Shown: piece after piece, positions 1 to 7,354 of the stretch | How the letters are laid out: every line of letters begins with the position of its first letter | Numbering within the stretch: the first letter of the stretch is position 1 | Assembly (NCBI GenBank): GCA_016782885.1 | Contig: JADHXQ010000027.1 | Span: 1 to 47,517, forward strand | Direction: 5' to 3' | Length of the DNA: 47,517 nucleotides | DNA from: Phycisphaerae bacterium | Lineage (GTDB): Bacteria > Planctomycetota > Phycisphaerae > SM23-33 | Program-made: the position numbers and the translations under genes | The notes under the pieces: model-generated | The model's input: the letters and a program-made list of their open reading frames with translations, nothing else | What the model was told of the DNA's origin: nothing | Databases searched by the model: none

Positions 1-87
1 CATCCCCAAACCAACAAAAATGGTCGCTACCGCGGCCTCTGTCAAGGTGAATCCGCCGCGGTCGCTTCGAGTCGCTGTGCGTTTCAT
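1..87 (-). CDS. Type II/IV pseudopilin, N-terminal fragment (window edge)
   Basis: The reverse strand from 87 reads an ATG followed by a short basic leader and then GGFTLTEAAVATIFVGLG. This is a class III (prepilin peptidase) signal: cleavage is expected after Gly12, the new N-terminal residue is Phe13, Glu at position +5 is present, and the hydrophobic helix begins at once. The gene is cut by the start of the window, so only 29 codons are visible. It lies 22 bases after the pilC/gspF stop and is the last visible gene of the pilus/secretion operon. The product should be processed and assembled into a pseudopilus or pilus by the upstream proteins. Which pilin class it is cannot be decided. Confidence 0.85.
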   Translation of the reverse strand, partial: MKRTATRSDRGGFTLTEAAVATIFVGLGM

Positions 88-109
88 GTCATCGTTCACA
101 CTCCGTTAC

Positions 110-1258
110 TTACTTTACCAGGCTGGACATCTTGAAGATCGGCAGGATTATGCTCATCGCGATGAATCCAACCACGAATCCCATTAGTATTATCATTATC
201 GGTTCGATCATGCCTGTTACGGCCTTGATGGTGCCTCGGAGTTCTTTCTGGTAGTAGTCGGCCACTTCAGTCAGTACATGTCCGAGCTGTCCGGATTCCT
301 CGCCGGCGGTAATCATCTGGGTGACGTTTTTTGGAAGGATTCCGATTTCGTCCAGCGTGGTCGAGAGCCTGTCGCCCTGCTGGACCGAATCGCGCACCGA
401 CAACCACATTTTCCTGTAGACCGCATTACCCGAAACCGCCGCGGTGATCTCGAGCGTACCGAGCATGTCGACTCCGGCGGTAAGCAGTTCGCCCATTGTG
501 TGGATGCTGCGAGAGATATAGAGGGCTCGGAACATGCGTTTCATGATTGGCACGTGGAGTTTGAATCGGTCCAGGCCAACCTTTCCCCGCTCGGTCTGCA
601 GAACCGCCACCAACGTTCCGATCAGCAGCATCAGAACACCCACGATGATATACCACTGGTTTCGCATGAAAGAGCTCATGGCCATCAGCATTACGGTGGG
701 CTTGGGCAGCAGGGCTTCCTTTCCGGCGAAGAGCTTGGTGAACTGCGGAAGCACGAATACCAGCAGGAACACCGTGGTGACTACGGCCATTATGCCAAGT
801 ATTGCCGGATATATCATGGCCCCTCGCACCATGCTCCTTGTTTCGATCTGGTTGGTCAGATGCTCGGCGATGCGTCCGAGCATTTTCGCCAGACTGCCCG
901 ACATTTCCGAGGCGTGAACCATGTTGACGTAGAGTTGGCTGAACACTTTGGGATGTTTGGACAGTGCATCGGACAAGGGCAGCCCGGATTCGACGTCTTT
1001 GCGGACCTCTCGCAGGACGCTCTGGAAGCGGAGGTTGGGGACCTGGTCGGCTATGGCGTCGATGGCGTCGCGGATGTTGATTCCGGCCTTGAGCATCACC
1101 GCCAATTGGACGGTAAACGCCTGGATGTCCTTGAGGCTGGGACCAAATTCAACACGGAACGAGTTGACCTTGGACATCAAATCGCCCTTGGAGGGCGAAA
1201 CCGCCTTTTTGAAAGTGGGCCTGACCGGCGTATCGAGTGTTTTTGGTATGGATCCCAT
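110..1258 (-). CDS. Type II secretion / type IV pilus inner-membrane platform protein (GspF/PilC)
   Basis: This 382-residue protein has two repeated T2SSF domains (about 45-170 and 250-375) and three membrane helices, near residues 150-175, 200-220 and 350-375, which is the usual GspF/PilC layout and length. It forms the inner-membrane platform on which the PilB-type ATPase extrudes pilin subunits. The start at 1258 lies 3 bases after the pilT stop, suggesting translational coupling. A second in-frame Met, 27 codons in (at 1177), is an alternative start. The gene sits between pilT and the pseudopilin, as expected for an assembly operon. Family assignment is firm; whether the machine secretes proteins or makes pili is open. 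Confidence 0.92.
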   Translation of the reverse strand: MGSIPKTLDTPVRPTFKKAVSPSKGDLMSKVNSFRVEFGPSLKDIQAFTVQLAVMLKAGINIRDAIDAIADQVPNLRFQSVLREVRKDVESGLPLSDALSKHPKVFSQLYVNMVHASEMSGSLAKMLGRIAEHLTNQIETRSMVRGAMIYPAILGIMAVVTTVFLLVFVLPQFTKLFAGKEALLPKPTVMLMAMSSFMRNQWYIIVGVLMLLIGTLVAVLQTERGKVGLDRFKLHVPIMKRMFRALYISRSIHTMGELLTAGVDMLGTLEITAAVSGNAVYRKMWLSVRDSVQQGDRLSTTLDEIGILPKNVTQMITAGEESGQLGHVLTEVADYYQKELRGTIKAVTGMIEPIMIILMGFVVGFIAMSIILPIFKMSSLVK

Positions 1259-1261
1259 TGG

Positions 1262-2329
1262 CTAGACCCTGCATGCCAGTAGATTGTTCAGGTATTCCGG
1301 TCGGGCGGCGCCGGCGAGACCCTGGTCGCGCGTAATAAACCCGCCCATGATCAAATCCTTCAGGGCGTCATCAAAGAGGCACATTCCGTGCTGTTTGTTG
1401 GTCGTGATTATGTTGGGTATTTCGTGAATCCGGTTCTCGCGGATACAGTTCCTGATAGCCGGGTTGCAAAGCATCACTTCACAGGCGGGTATCATGCCCG
1501 AGCGATCGGCGCGTTTGAAAAGCGCCATCGACAGAACCGCCTGCAGCGTACTGGAAAGCATCGATCGAATCTGGGCCTGCTGTGCGGGCGGATAGATATC
1601 GATTATTCGTTCGATGGTCTGAGCGGCGCTCTGTGTGTGCAGCGTGCTGAGCACCAGGTGCCCTGTTTCCGCCGCGGAAATCGCCGCCCCGGTCGTTTCC
1701 AGATCGCGCATTTCGCCGAGCATTATGATATCCGGGTCCTGGCGGAGAGCGTGCTTCAGACCCGAGGCGAATGTCGTGACGTCGCTTCCGACTTCACGCT
1801 GCTCGACAACGCACTTCCTGGGACGGATCTCGTACTCGATAGGATCTTCCAGCGTTATCACGTGATGTGAATGCAATCGGTTTATGGTGTCTATCATCGA
1901 CGCCAGGGTGGTGGATTTTCCGCTGCCCGTCGGACCGGTTATCAGCACCAGGCCCCGTGGGCATGCCACCAGTGATTGAGTCACCGCGGGGAGATTCAGA
2001 TTCTCCAGGGCGGGGACATTGCTGGGGATCGCGCGAAACGCGATGGCCACCGTATTCTTCTGGAAGTGGGCGTTCACGCGGAACCTGCCCATGCCCGGCA
2101 GCTTCGCTGAGAAGTCCAGATCGCGATTGGTCAGGAAATGTTCGTAGCGATCGTCGGGGACCAGTTCTCTGACGAAGGCTTCGGTTTTCTCGATGGTTAG
2201 CACGTCGAACTCAGCAACCGGCGCCAACTCCGTGTGAATGCGCAGCAAGGGTCTCAAACCGGCAACCAGGTGAACGTCGCTGGCGCCGCGATCGAGTGAC
2301 ATTCTCAGTATTCTCTGTAGTTCGCTCAA
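1262..2329 (-). CDS. pilT: PilT-type twitching/retraction ATPase
   Basis: The protein has 355 residues, typical for PilT. It opens with the PilT-like N-terminal PAS-like domain (SDVHLVAGLRPLLRI, about 17-31), has a Walker A motif GPTGSGKST at 132-140, then DPIEYE and the Asp/Glu-rich LGEMRD region, and the HTQSAAQTIERI segment characteristic of PilT. It hydrolyses ATP in the cytoplasm to depolymerise pili. Its presence beside a PilB-type extension ATPase favours a retractile type IV pilus over a pure type II secretion system, because secretion systems usually have one ATPase. The gap to the upstream pilB stop is 23 bases. Confidence 0.9.
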   Translation of the reverse strand: MSELQRILRMSLDRGASDVHLVAGLRPLLRIHTELAPVAEFDVLTIEKTEAFVRELVPDDRYEHFLTNRDLDFSAKLPGMGRFRVNAHFQKNTVAIAFRAIPSNVPALENLNLPAVTQSLVACPRGLVLITGPTGSGKSTTLASMIDTINRLHSHHVITLEDPIEYEIRPRKCVVEQREVGSDVTTFASGLKHALRQDPDIIMLGEMRDLETTGAAISAAETGHLVLSTLHTQSAAQTIERIIDIYPPAQQAQIRSMLSSTLQAVLSMALFKRADRSGMIPACEVMLCNPAIRNCIRENRIHEIPNIITTNKQHGMCLFDDALKDLIMGGFITRDQGLAGAARPEYLNNLLACRV

Positions 2330-2352
2330 AACTTTTATCCGTTCGGTGTGGG

Positions 2353-3741
2353 TCAGCTTTCAGTAATTCGAATAAGCTCTTCGACGGTGGTCAGTCCCTC
2401 GAAAGCTTTCTGCAGCCCGTCGTCCCGCAGGGTTTTCATGCCCAGCTTCTTCGCTTCGGCCTTGAGGTCTCCCAGGGAGGGGTTGTGCGTTATGATGTCT
2501 CGAAGTTCCTCGTTCAGCACCAGCAGTTCGTAGATTCCGATTCGTCCCTTGTACCCGGTGTTGTGGCAGGCTTCGCACCCCGTTCCGCAATAAAGCGGTC
2601 CGGTCCGGTCACTGTGTTTTTCGAGATAAACGGCTGTAGATTCAGGTATTACCGTCAGTTGCTCTTTGCAATTTTCGCAGATCCGCCGCAGGAGCCTCTG
2701 GGCCAACGCGCCGTTTACCGCGGCGCTGATGAGGTACGACTCGATCCCGATATCCACCAGGCGGGTTATGCTCGAGGGCGCATCGTTGGTGTGCAGCGTA
2801 CTGAGCACCATGTGCCCGGTAAGTGCGGCCTGGACCGCCACACGAGCGGTTTCCGCGTCGCGGATTTCGCCAACCATAATGGTATCCGGGTCCTGGCGGA
2901 GCAGGCTGCGGAGTGCGGCGGCGAAGGTCATACCGATACTCTCATGCACCTGCACCTGGTTTACCGACGCCAGGTCGTATTCAACCGGGTCTTCCACGGT
3001 GCAAATGTTTAACGTGGCGCCGTCCATTACCTGCAAAGCCGAATAAAGCGTCGTGGACTTCCCGCTACCGGTCGGTCCGGTCACCAGCACAATACCGTGC
3101 GGTTGGAGTATTTGAGAGCGGAAGGTTTCCAGCGTATCGTCGTCCATACCGAGTTGCTCCAGACCGACCGAAATTGCGCGGCTGTCCAGAACTCGGATGA
3201 CGCACTTCTCTCCGTGCGAGATCGGGAGCATCGAAATTCGCAGGTCGATCTGCTTTCCACTGACATTGGCGCGAATGCGTCCGTCCTGAGGCAGGCGCCG
3301 TTCGGAGATGTCCATGTTCGCCAGGATCTTCAGACGCGAGATTATCGCGGGGTGCATCTTGATCGGAGGGGCGGGTTTGTTGAAGAGTACTCCGTCTATC
3401 CGGAGGCGGACGTGGAGTTCCTTTTCGCGAGGCTCTATGTGGATGTCGCTGGCGCCTTCGTTGACCGCGGTTGCGATCAGTGAATCGACAAAGTTGATGA
3501 CAGGTTCGTTTCTGGTCGGTCGCCACGCCGATACAGCATCCTTATTTACCGCACCGGACCCCTGGACAGGCCCCTTGGCGGGCGCAGAGGACGATTCGGG
3601 TCCCGGGGACTCTTTAGGGTTGTCCGGTTTATCCTTAGCTTGAACCGATGGGTCGGTAACCCACCGGAAACCTTTGTCAAACGCTTGCGGCAAGAGTCTT
3701 TCCTCCGCGTGCCTGCCGGTGCGACAGGGTTTGGTGTTCAC
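2353..3741 (-). CDS. PilB/GspE-type assembly ATPase
   Basis: This 462-residue ATPase powers pilus or pseudopilus extension. The T2SSE core starts near residue 78 (NEPVINFVDSLIATAV, then GASDIHIEP). Walker A is GPTGSGKST at 222-230 and Walker B is around 286-295 (DTIMVGEIRD). A zinc-type tetracysteine region follows (CENC, then CGTGCEAC), as in GspE/PilB. It is shorter than typical PilB because the N-terminal MshEN/GspE_N domain is missing and replaced by about 75 low-complexity Pro/Ser/Lys residues; docking to the platform may therefore differ. It sits between the PilP/GspC-like gene and pilT in the same operon. Confidence 0.92.
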   Translation of the reverse strand: MNTKPCRTGRHAEERLLPQAFDKGFRWVTDPSVQAKDKPDNPKESPGPESSSAPAKGPVQGSGAVNKDAVSAWRPTRNEPVINFVDSLIATAVNEGASDIHIEPREKELHVRLRIDGVLFNKPAPPIKMHPAIISRLKILANMDISERRLPQDGRIRANVSGKQIDLRISMLPISHGEKCVIRVLDSRAISVGLEQLGMDDDTLETFRSQILQPHGIVLVTGPTGSGKSTTLYSALQVMDGATLNICTVEDPVEYDLASVNQVQVHESIGMTFAAALRSLLRQDPDTIMVGEIRDAETARVAVQAALTGHMVLSTLHTNDAPSSITRLVDIGIESYLISAAVNGALAQRLLRRICENCKEQLTVIPESTAVYLEKHSDRTGPLYCGTGCEACHNTGYKGRIGIYELLVLNEELRDIITHNPSLGDLKAEAKKLGMKTLRDDGLQKAFEGLTTVEELIRITES

Positions 3742-3750
3742 TGGGCAATC

Positions 3751-4455
3751 TTACTGCTTTACTCTAAGTACGTATGTCAGGTCCTTCCGCTTCAGGATGA
3801 CCTGGCCGTTACCGATTTTCTCCACCTTCCAACCGGCGATTTCCTGACCGACAGTCATTAACTGGTCTGAGATAATGGCCAGCGAGCGGTCGTTGGCAAC
3901 CACAATCGATTGCAGGCGCAGGGCTTCGGCTTTTTGTACGGCCGTTGCGCCCGGTGTCAAACCGACCGGTTTCACTTCCACAGTCTCCCTGGGCTCGGCC
4001 CGCTTGGCGGGAATGAGCACAAACGGATTGTCCTTGAGTTCCTTGAGCGGGACTTGTCTCTTGGCCGTACCGGTAGTCATATCGCGTGCGAGTTCAATCG
4101 GGCTCATGTTGGGCTCGTTGGTATTGCGGGTGTCTCCGGCGGTGCTGCCCGAGTCGATCTGGAACTGGTGGACGGCGGTGTTGACTATCGTTTCGCTGGC
4201 GATTTCCAGGGCGCCCGCCTTGGTTGTATCGTCATGCATCGACATGAAGTAAACCAGCGCCATGCCCGCCAGAAACAGCACGGCTAGCACGAGATTAGCG
4301 CGTTTCTGGGCGTTTGCGGATTCCTCGGCGGACGACGTGCTCTTGGCGGCGTCTATCGCCTGGTGCGTCTGCTGCGATTCGATCGGGGCGGCGGTCTCGT
4401 TTTCGGCAAGGAAGTCGCCGTCCAGGCCCGTTTGTCTCATATTTTGGCTGTCCAT
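3751..4455 (-). CDS. PilP/GspC-like bitopic membrane protein
   Basis: The 234 residues contain a polar, Ala/Ser/Glu-rich cytoplasmic N-terminus (1-50), one membrane helix near 53-70 (LVLAVLFLAGMALVYF), a disordered linker, and a compact C-terminal domain ending in AIISDQLMTVGQEIAGWKVEKIGNGQVILKRKDL. That ending has the pattern of the PilP/GspC HR domain (a small beta-barrel with a repeated 'GD-x-v-x-g-w-x-v' element). Such proteins link the PilNO inner-membrane complex to the outer-membrane secretin. The gene overlaps the pilO stop by 19 bases. Assignment rests on the C-terminal pattern and position; sequence similarity is too weak for a firm name. Confidence 0.6.
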   Translation of the reverse strand: MDSQNMRQTGLDGDFLAENETAAPIESQQTHQAIDAAKSTSSAEESANAQKRANLVLAVLFLAGMALVYFMSMHDDTTKAGALEIASETIVNTAVHQFQIDSGSTAGDTRNTNEPNMSPIELARDMTTGTAKRQVPLKELKDNPFVLIPAKRAEPRETVEVKPVGLTPGATAVQKAEALRLQSIVVANDRSLAIISDQLMTVGQEIAGWKVEKIGNGQVILKRKDLTYVLRVKQ

Positions 4456-5030
4456 TGGGTTTCCCCTTTCTTACGCTCAAAGAAAATCGAGAATTCTATG
4501 GTGGCTGAGACCTGGCCGCTAAGGCCTTTTTCAGGCTTTTTCAGTGTCATCTGCCTCACGCGCATGATCCGCGATTGGCTTTCCATATCGAGCATGAATG
4601 AGTACAGACCAGTGAAACTGCCCTCGAGTTGGATCAGCAGGGGCTGCTCGCCGTGCGGACCGTCGGGGCTTGTGAATTGGTTGTTCTTCCTCGGCGGGAT
4701 GGTTCGCAGCGACGTCGGTGAGAGTTTGCTGGACTTGGCCAGACGCCATATTTCCTTGACGATCTGGTCAATATCCTTCTCGTCGGGAAGGCGGGATCGG
4801 AAGATCGCAACGATCTCCTTGCCTTCGGCGATCTGACTCCTGAGATCTCCGATGGCGCCGGACAACTGCTTCTTCTCGAACAGCCTGTCGAGTTTGGCCT
4901 GCTTGGCTGCGATCGCCTGCTTCAGCTCATTCTGGCGCCGGCGGCGAGGTACAAACTCAAGTTGCCAGGCTGCCATCGGAATGGCGAGCAGAACGAGTGC
5001 AAAAACAATTTCTCGCGGGCTTGGTTTCAT
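4437..5030 (-). CDS. PilO-like alignment-complex protein
   Basis: The protein has 197 residues: a short cytoplasmic start, one membrane helix (residues 7-28, IVFALVLLAIPMAAWQLEFV), a charged coiled coil (about 30-75, RRRRQNELKQAIAAKQAKL and onward), then an alpha/beta domain (about 85-190). This is the PilO/GspM architecture, which pairs with PilN in the inner membrane and periplasm. Its ATG overlaps the pilN stop by 4 bases, a classic coupling arrangement. The C-terminal part (GSFTGLYSFMLDMESQSRIMRVRQMTLKKPEKG) matches the PilO pattern of a periplasmic ferredoxin-like fold. Confidence comes from architecture and gene order more than from strong motif identity. Confidence 0.75.
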   Translation of the reverse strand: MKPSPREIVFALVLLAIPMAAWQLEFVPRRRRQNELKQAIAAKQAKLDRLFEKKQLSGAIGDLRSQIAEGKEIVAIFRSRLPDEKDIDQIVKEIWRLAKSSKLSPTSLRTIPPRKNNQFTSPDGPHGEQPLLIQLEGSFTGLYSFMLDMESQSRIMRVRQMTLKKPEKGLSGQVSATIEFSIFFERKKGETQWTAKI

Positions 5031-5821
5031 TCTTGTGTTCCTGAATCATTTCGGGCCAGCCTGCCCGGATCACCCCGCTCGGCGCCCGGCGCCACGTTGA
5101 GCGAAATGGCCCCCCGCTCGTTAAGGCGCCAGCGATTGGCTATGCTCTTGGTGTCTATCTTCTTGTTCAAGCGGCATTTCAAGCGAAACTCACGCAGCCC
5201 CTTGAGGTTTTCCCGGACCCCGTTATTACCTCCGCCGCCGGGCTTGTAGTCCTGCGTGTAGGACAGGCCCACCGATTCGGTTATCCCGCTGTTGGTGAGA
5301 TTGGCAAGGTAGTGGGCGACCTGGAGATCCGTGTGGGCCAGACCAATAATGTCTACAGTGACCGTCGGTTCTATGCGCGCCGCGGGCTTCGCCGAGGCGC
5401 CCTGCTTCTTGGTCGTCTTGACAGTCGGATTCTTGCTGAGGGTCTCGGGCGGATCGAAGCGGGAGTCCAGTTTCACGTGGAGCAGCGTAATCCCGTGCGG
5501 GCGCGCGTTTGTCAGAACGGCCAGGATTATGCTCTTTGGTACGGGGTCCTGAAGTTCTTCGATCTGGCGGCGCTTGTCGAGTATCGTCTGTTTCTGGTTC
5601 TTGAGGGTCTGCATCTGCGAGATCGTCTGGGCCGCCTGACCGTACGAGCGGTTGAGGTTGTCCATTACCGTCCGGGTCTGACCGGCGTTGTGGCGCGAGA
5701 CCATCGAGGCGCTGACTATACAGACCATAACCACCACGAACAGGATCACGCACAGGACATTGGTGCGCCGGCCCTGACGCCGTTGGAAATAGTCTTGCGG
5801 AAGCAGGTTTATCAGGCTCAT
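5027..5821 (-). CDS. PilN-like alignment-complex protein
   Basis: The protein begins MSLINLLPQDY, the conserved PilN N-terminal motif (INLLP) that inserts into a groove of PilM in the cytoplasm. It continues with a membrane helix (about 22-42, VLCVILFVVVMVCIVSASMV), a coiled coil (50-90) and a periplasmic ferredoxin-like domain. At 264 residues it is longer than the usual 180-200: a basic Lys/Ala linker (about 130-150) and a C-terminal tail rich in Arg/Asn follow the core. The gene starts 9 bases downstream of the pilM stop and overlaps pilO by 4 bases. Confidence 0.82.
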   Translation of the reverse strand: MSLINLLPQDYFQRRQGRRTNVLCVILFVVVMVCIVSASMVSRHNAGQTRTVMDNLNRSYGQAAQTISQMQTLKNQKQTILDKRRQIEELQDPVPKSIILAVLTNARPHGITLLHVKLDSRFDPPETLSKNPTVKTTKKQGASAKPAARIEPTVTVDIIGLAHTDLQVAHYLANLTNSGITESVGLSYTQDYKPGGGGNNGVRENLKGLREFRLKCRLNKKIDTKSIANRWRLNERGAISLNVAPGAERGDPGRLARNDSGTQE

Positions 5822-5830
5822 GGTGCTTTC

Positions 5831-7009
5831 TTATGCAGCCGCTTCGACCGAAGCGCCCACGCTCAATCCCAATGCGACCGCCCAATCGGGGCAGCGGGGC
5901 GCGCCGGGCTTGGTCTGGTTGGCGGTTGTTTCAGTAGTGTTCTCTGGCAACGAAGCCAGATTGATGTTTTTTATCCCAAGCAGTGGATTACCAACCTGCC
6001 CCGACAAACCAAGTCGCACCGATAACTCGTTGCATGCACGGTTGTTGTATGCTCCACCGCCTGTAAATACGACCCGGTCGATGTCACGGGTGCCGCCGAC
6101 CGATTCACAGTAGTCCAGGCACTGCGTGATTTCCGCCGCCAGTCCCGAAAGGCAATCGATCTGCTGGTCGGCCTGGCTCTCGAAGACCACCTTGGCAAGC
6201 TGATCGTCGCCCACGGTGCCCTCAACGTCAGGACCGTCGGGCGCCTGGGCCTCGTCGTCGGCCTGGGGCGCTTCGCCCAGCGTGGTTGTCAAATTCCGTG
6301 CGAAGATCATGTTGGGACCACGGGAAATTACTACCTGCGTGCTGGTTGCACCGAGATCGATGAACATGTATGAGCGATCCATGTCGGCCGAGCGGCGAAG
6401 CAGCCTCGAAAAACATTCGAGCATCGCACACGCTTCCACGTTCAATCCGACGATCTTGATCTTCGCGTCACGCGCCATTTTCAGGTATTGAGAGGTTATC
6501 TCACGCGAAACGCCGAACGCGATTACCTCCACCCTCGACAGCCCGTCTTCGTAGACTTCGTGTCCGGTCATGATGTGCTGAACGACAGTTTCCTGAACGT
6601 CAATCGGGTGCCCGAAGAAGATATCGCTCTTGTCCTGGAGCTCCCAATTGATGGCGTTTTTGATCTCCTGGGGGGCTTCGAGGCATTCTCTCGGGATGCT
6701 GAGGGGCTGTACGAAACAGTCACGGGCCGGTAGGGCGACGATGCATTTTCGGCCCTTGAAATGGTCGTGTGAGAGTATCTCCTGAACTTCGGCGAAGCGC
6801 CGGCGGCGGTCGGCCTGCCGGGCGGAAGAGCCCGATGAAATAACATCTTCAAATCCGGGCGTTTTTGCAGTATCTGCCGCGACCAGCCTGAAGTCGCGAG
6901 ATGAGCGATCGACCAGGCGCACCTGCGCCAGAGTAACGTTCGCCGATCCCAGATCGACTCCTATAGGCAGGTACGAAGACCTCGCCAAGTGTCCCGCTCC
7001 TAACGACAT
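5831..7009 (-). CDS. pilM: PilM-like actin-fold ATPase
   Basis: The product is a cytoplasmic actin/FtsA-like ATPase of the pilus assembly complex. Visible marks are the phosphate-1 motif IGVDLGSANVTLAQV near the start, the second phosphate loop MFIDLGATSTQVVI in the middle, and FTGGGAYNN in the C-terminal third. I place the start at 7009 because an AAAGGAG ribosome site lies 8 bases before that ATG. The longer frame reaching 7099 has no such site and would add an atypical N-terminal tail. About 392 residues result, slightly long for PilM: an acidic insert (PQADDEAQAPDGPDVEG) interrupts the fold. It is the first gene of the operon. Confidence 0.85.
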   Translation of the reverse strand: MSLGAGHLARSSYLPIGVDLGSANVTLAQVRLVDRSSRDFRLVAADTAKTPGFEDVISSGSSARQADRRRRFAEVQEILSHDHFKGRKCIVALPARDCFVQPLSIPRECLEAPQEIKNAINWELQDKSDIFFGHPIDVQETVVQHIMTGHEVYEDGLSRVEVIAFGVSREITSQYLKMARDAKIKIVGLNVEACAMLECFSRLLRRSADMDRSYMFIDLGATSTQVVISRGPNMIFARNLTTTLGEAPQADDEAQAPDGPDVEGTVGDDQLAKVVFESQADQQIDCLSGLAAEITQCLDYCESVGGTRDIDRVVFTGGGAYNNRACNELSVRLGLSGQVGNPLLGIKNINLASLPENTTETTANQTKPGAPRCPDWAVALGLSVGASVEAAA

Positions 7010-7211
7010 AAGCGATGCTCCTTTAACGGTTCCTCCGGATCGCTCCATCCGAAAAAATATCCCAATGATCTCTCGGGCTGGATCGGCCCAAGGAAGCATA
7101 CGATACTTACCTTATGTCGGCGAATTCCGGGAGCGTATTCACCTGCGCGCGAGGTTCCTGCGTTTAATTCATTGGAAATTCTCACGACAACCGATCCTGA
7201 GGGGGAATGGT

Positions 7212-7235
7212 TGGTCAAAAACTATTTTTTGACCA
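7212..7235. repeat. AT-rich 10-bp inverted repeat
   Basis: A perfect inverted repeat TGGTCAAAAA / TTTTTGACCA with a 4-base CTAT loop lies between the pilM promoter region and the 3' end of the GH42-like gene. The A and T runs inside the stem could make it act as a bidirectional terminator or a protein-binding site. There is no free T tract after the stem, so a standard intrinsic terminator is not certain. Confidence 0.5.
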
Positions 7236-7257
7236 GCAAGTTGCTTCACATCTGGTT

Positions 7258-7328
7258 CACAGGCCGACATGCCTGTGTACCGCTGCCACCTGGCGCCCCC
7301 GGGTTGTGCGGGGGGACGAGGTGGCAGC
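7258..7328. repeat. Palindromic REP-like element (two hairpins)
   Basis: Two stems stand side by side: CACAGGC/GCCTGTG (7258-7264 and 7271-7277) and a longer one formed by GCTGCCACCT (7282-7291) with AGGTGGCAGC (7319-7328), whose interior continues with a C5 (7296-7300) and a G run. The element lies 26 bases beyond the stop of the GH42-like gene. The layout is that of extragenic palindromic elements and may protect or terminate that transcript. With the AT-rich hairpin it is the main content of the 345-base gap 7010-7354. Confidence 0.55.
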
Positions 7329-7354
7329 ACCGGGCGAAAGGGCGGTGTGAGGGG

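Noticed and set aside
7212..7235. Standard intrinsic terminator
   Set aside because: The stem contains the A/T runs itself and no separate U tract follows on either strand.
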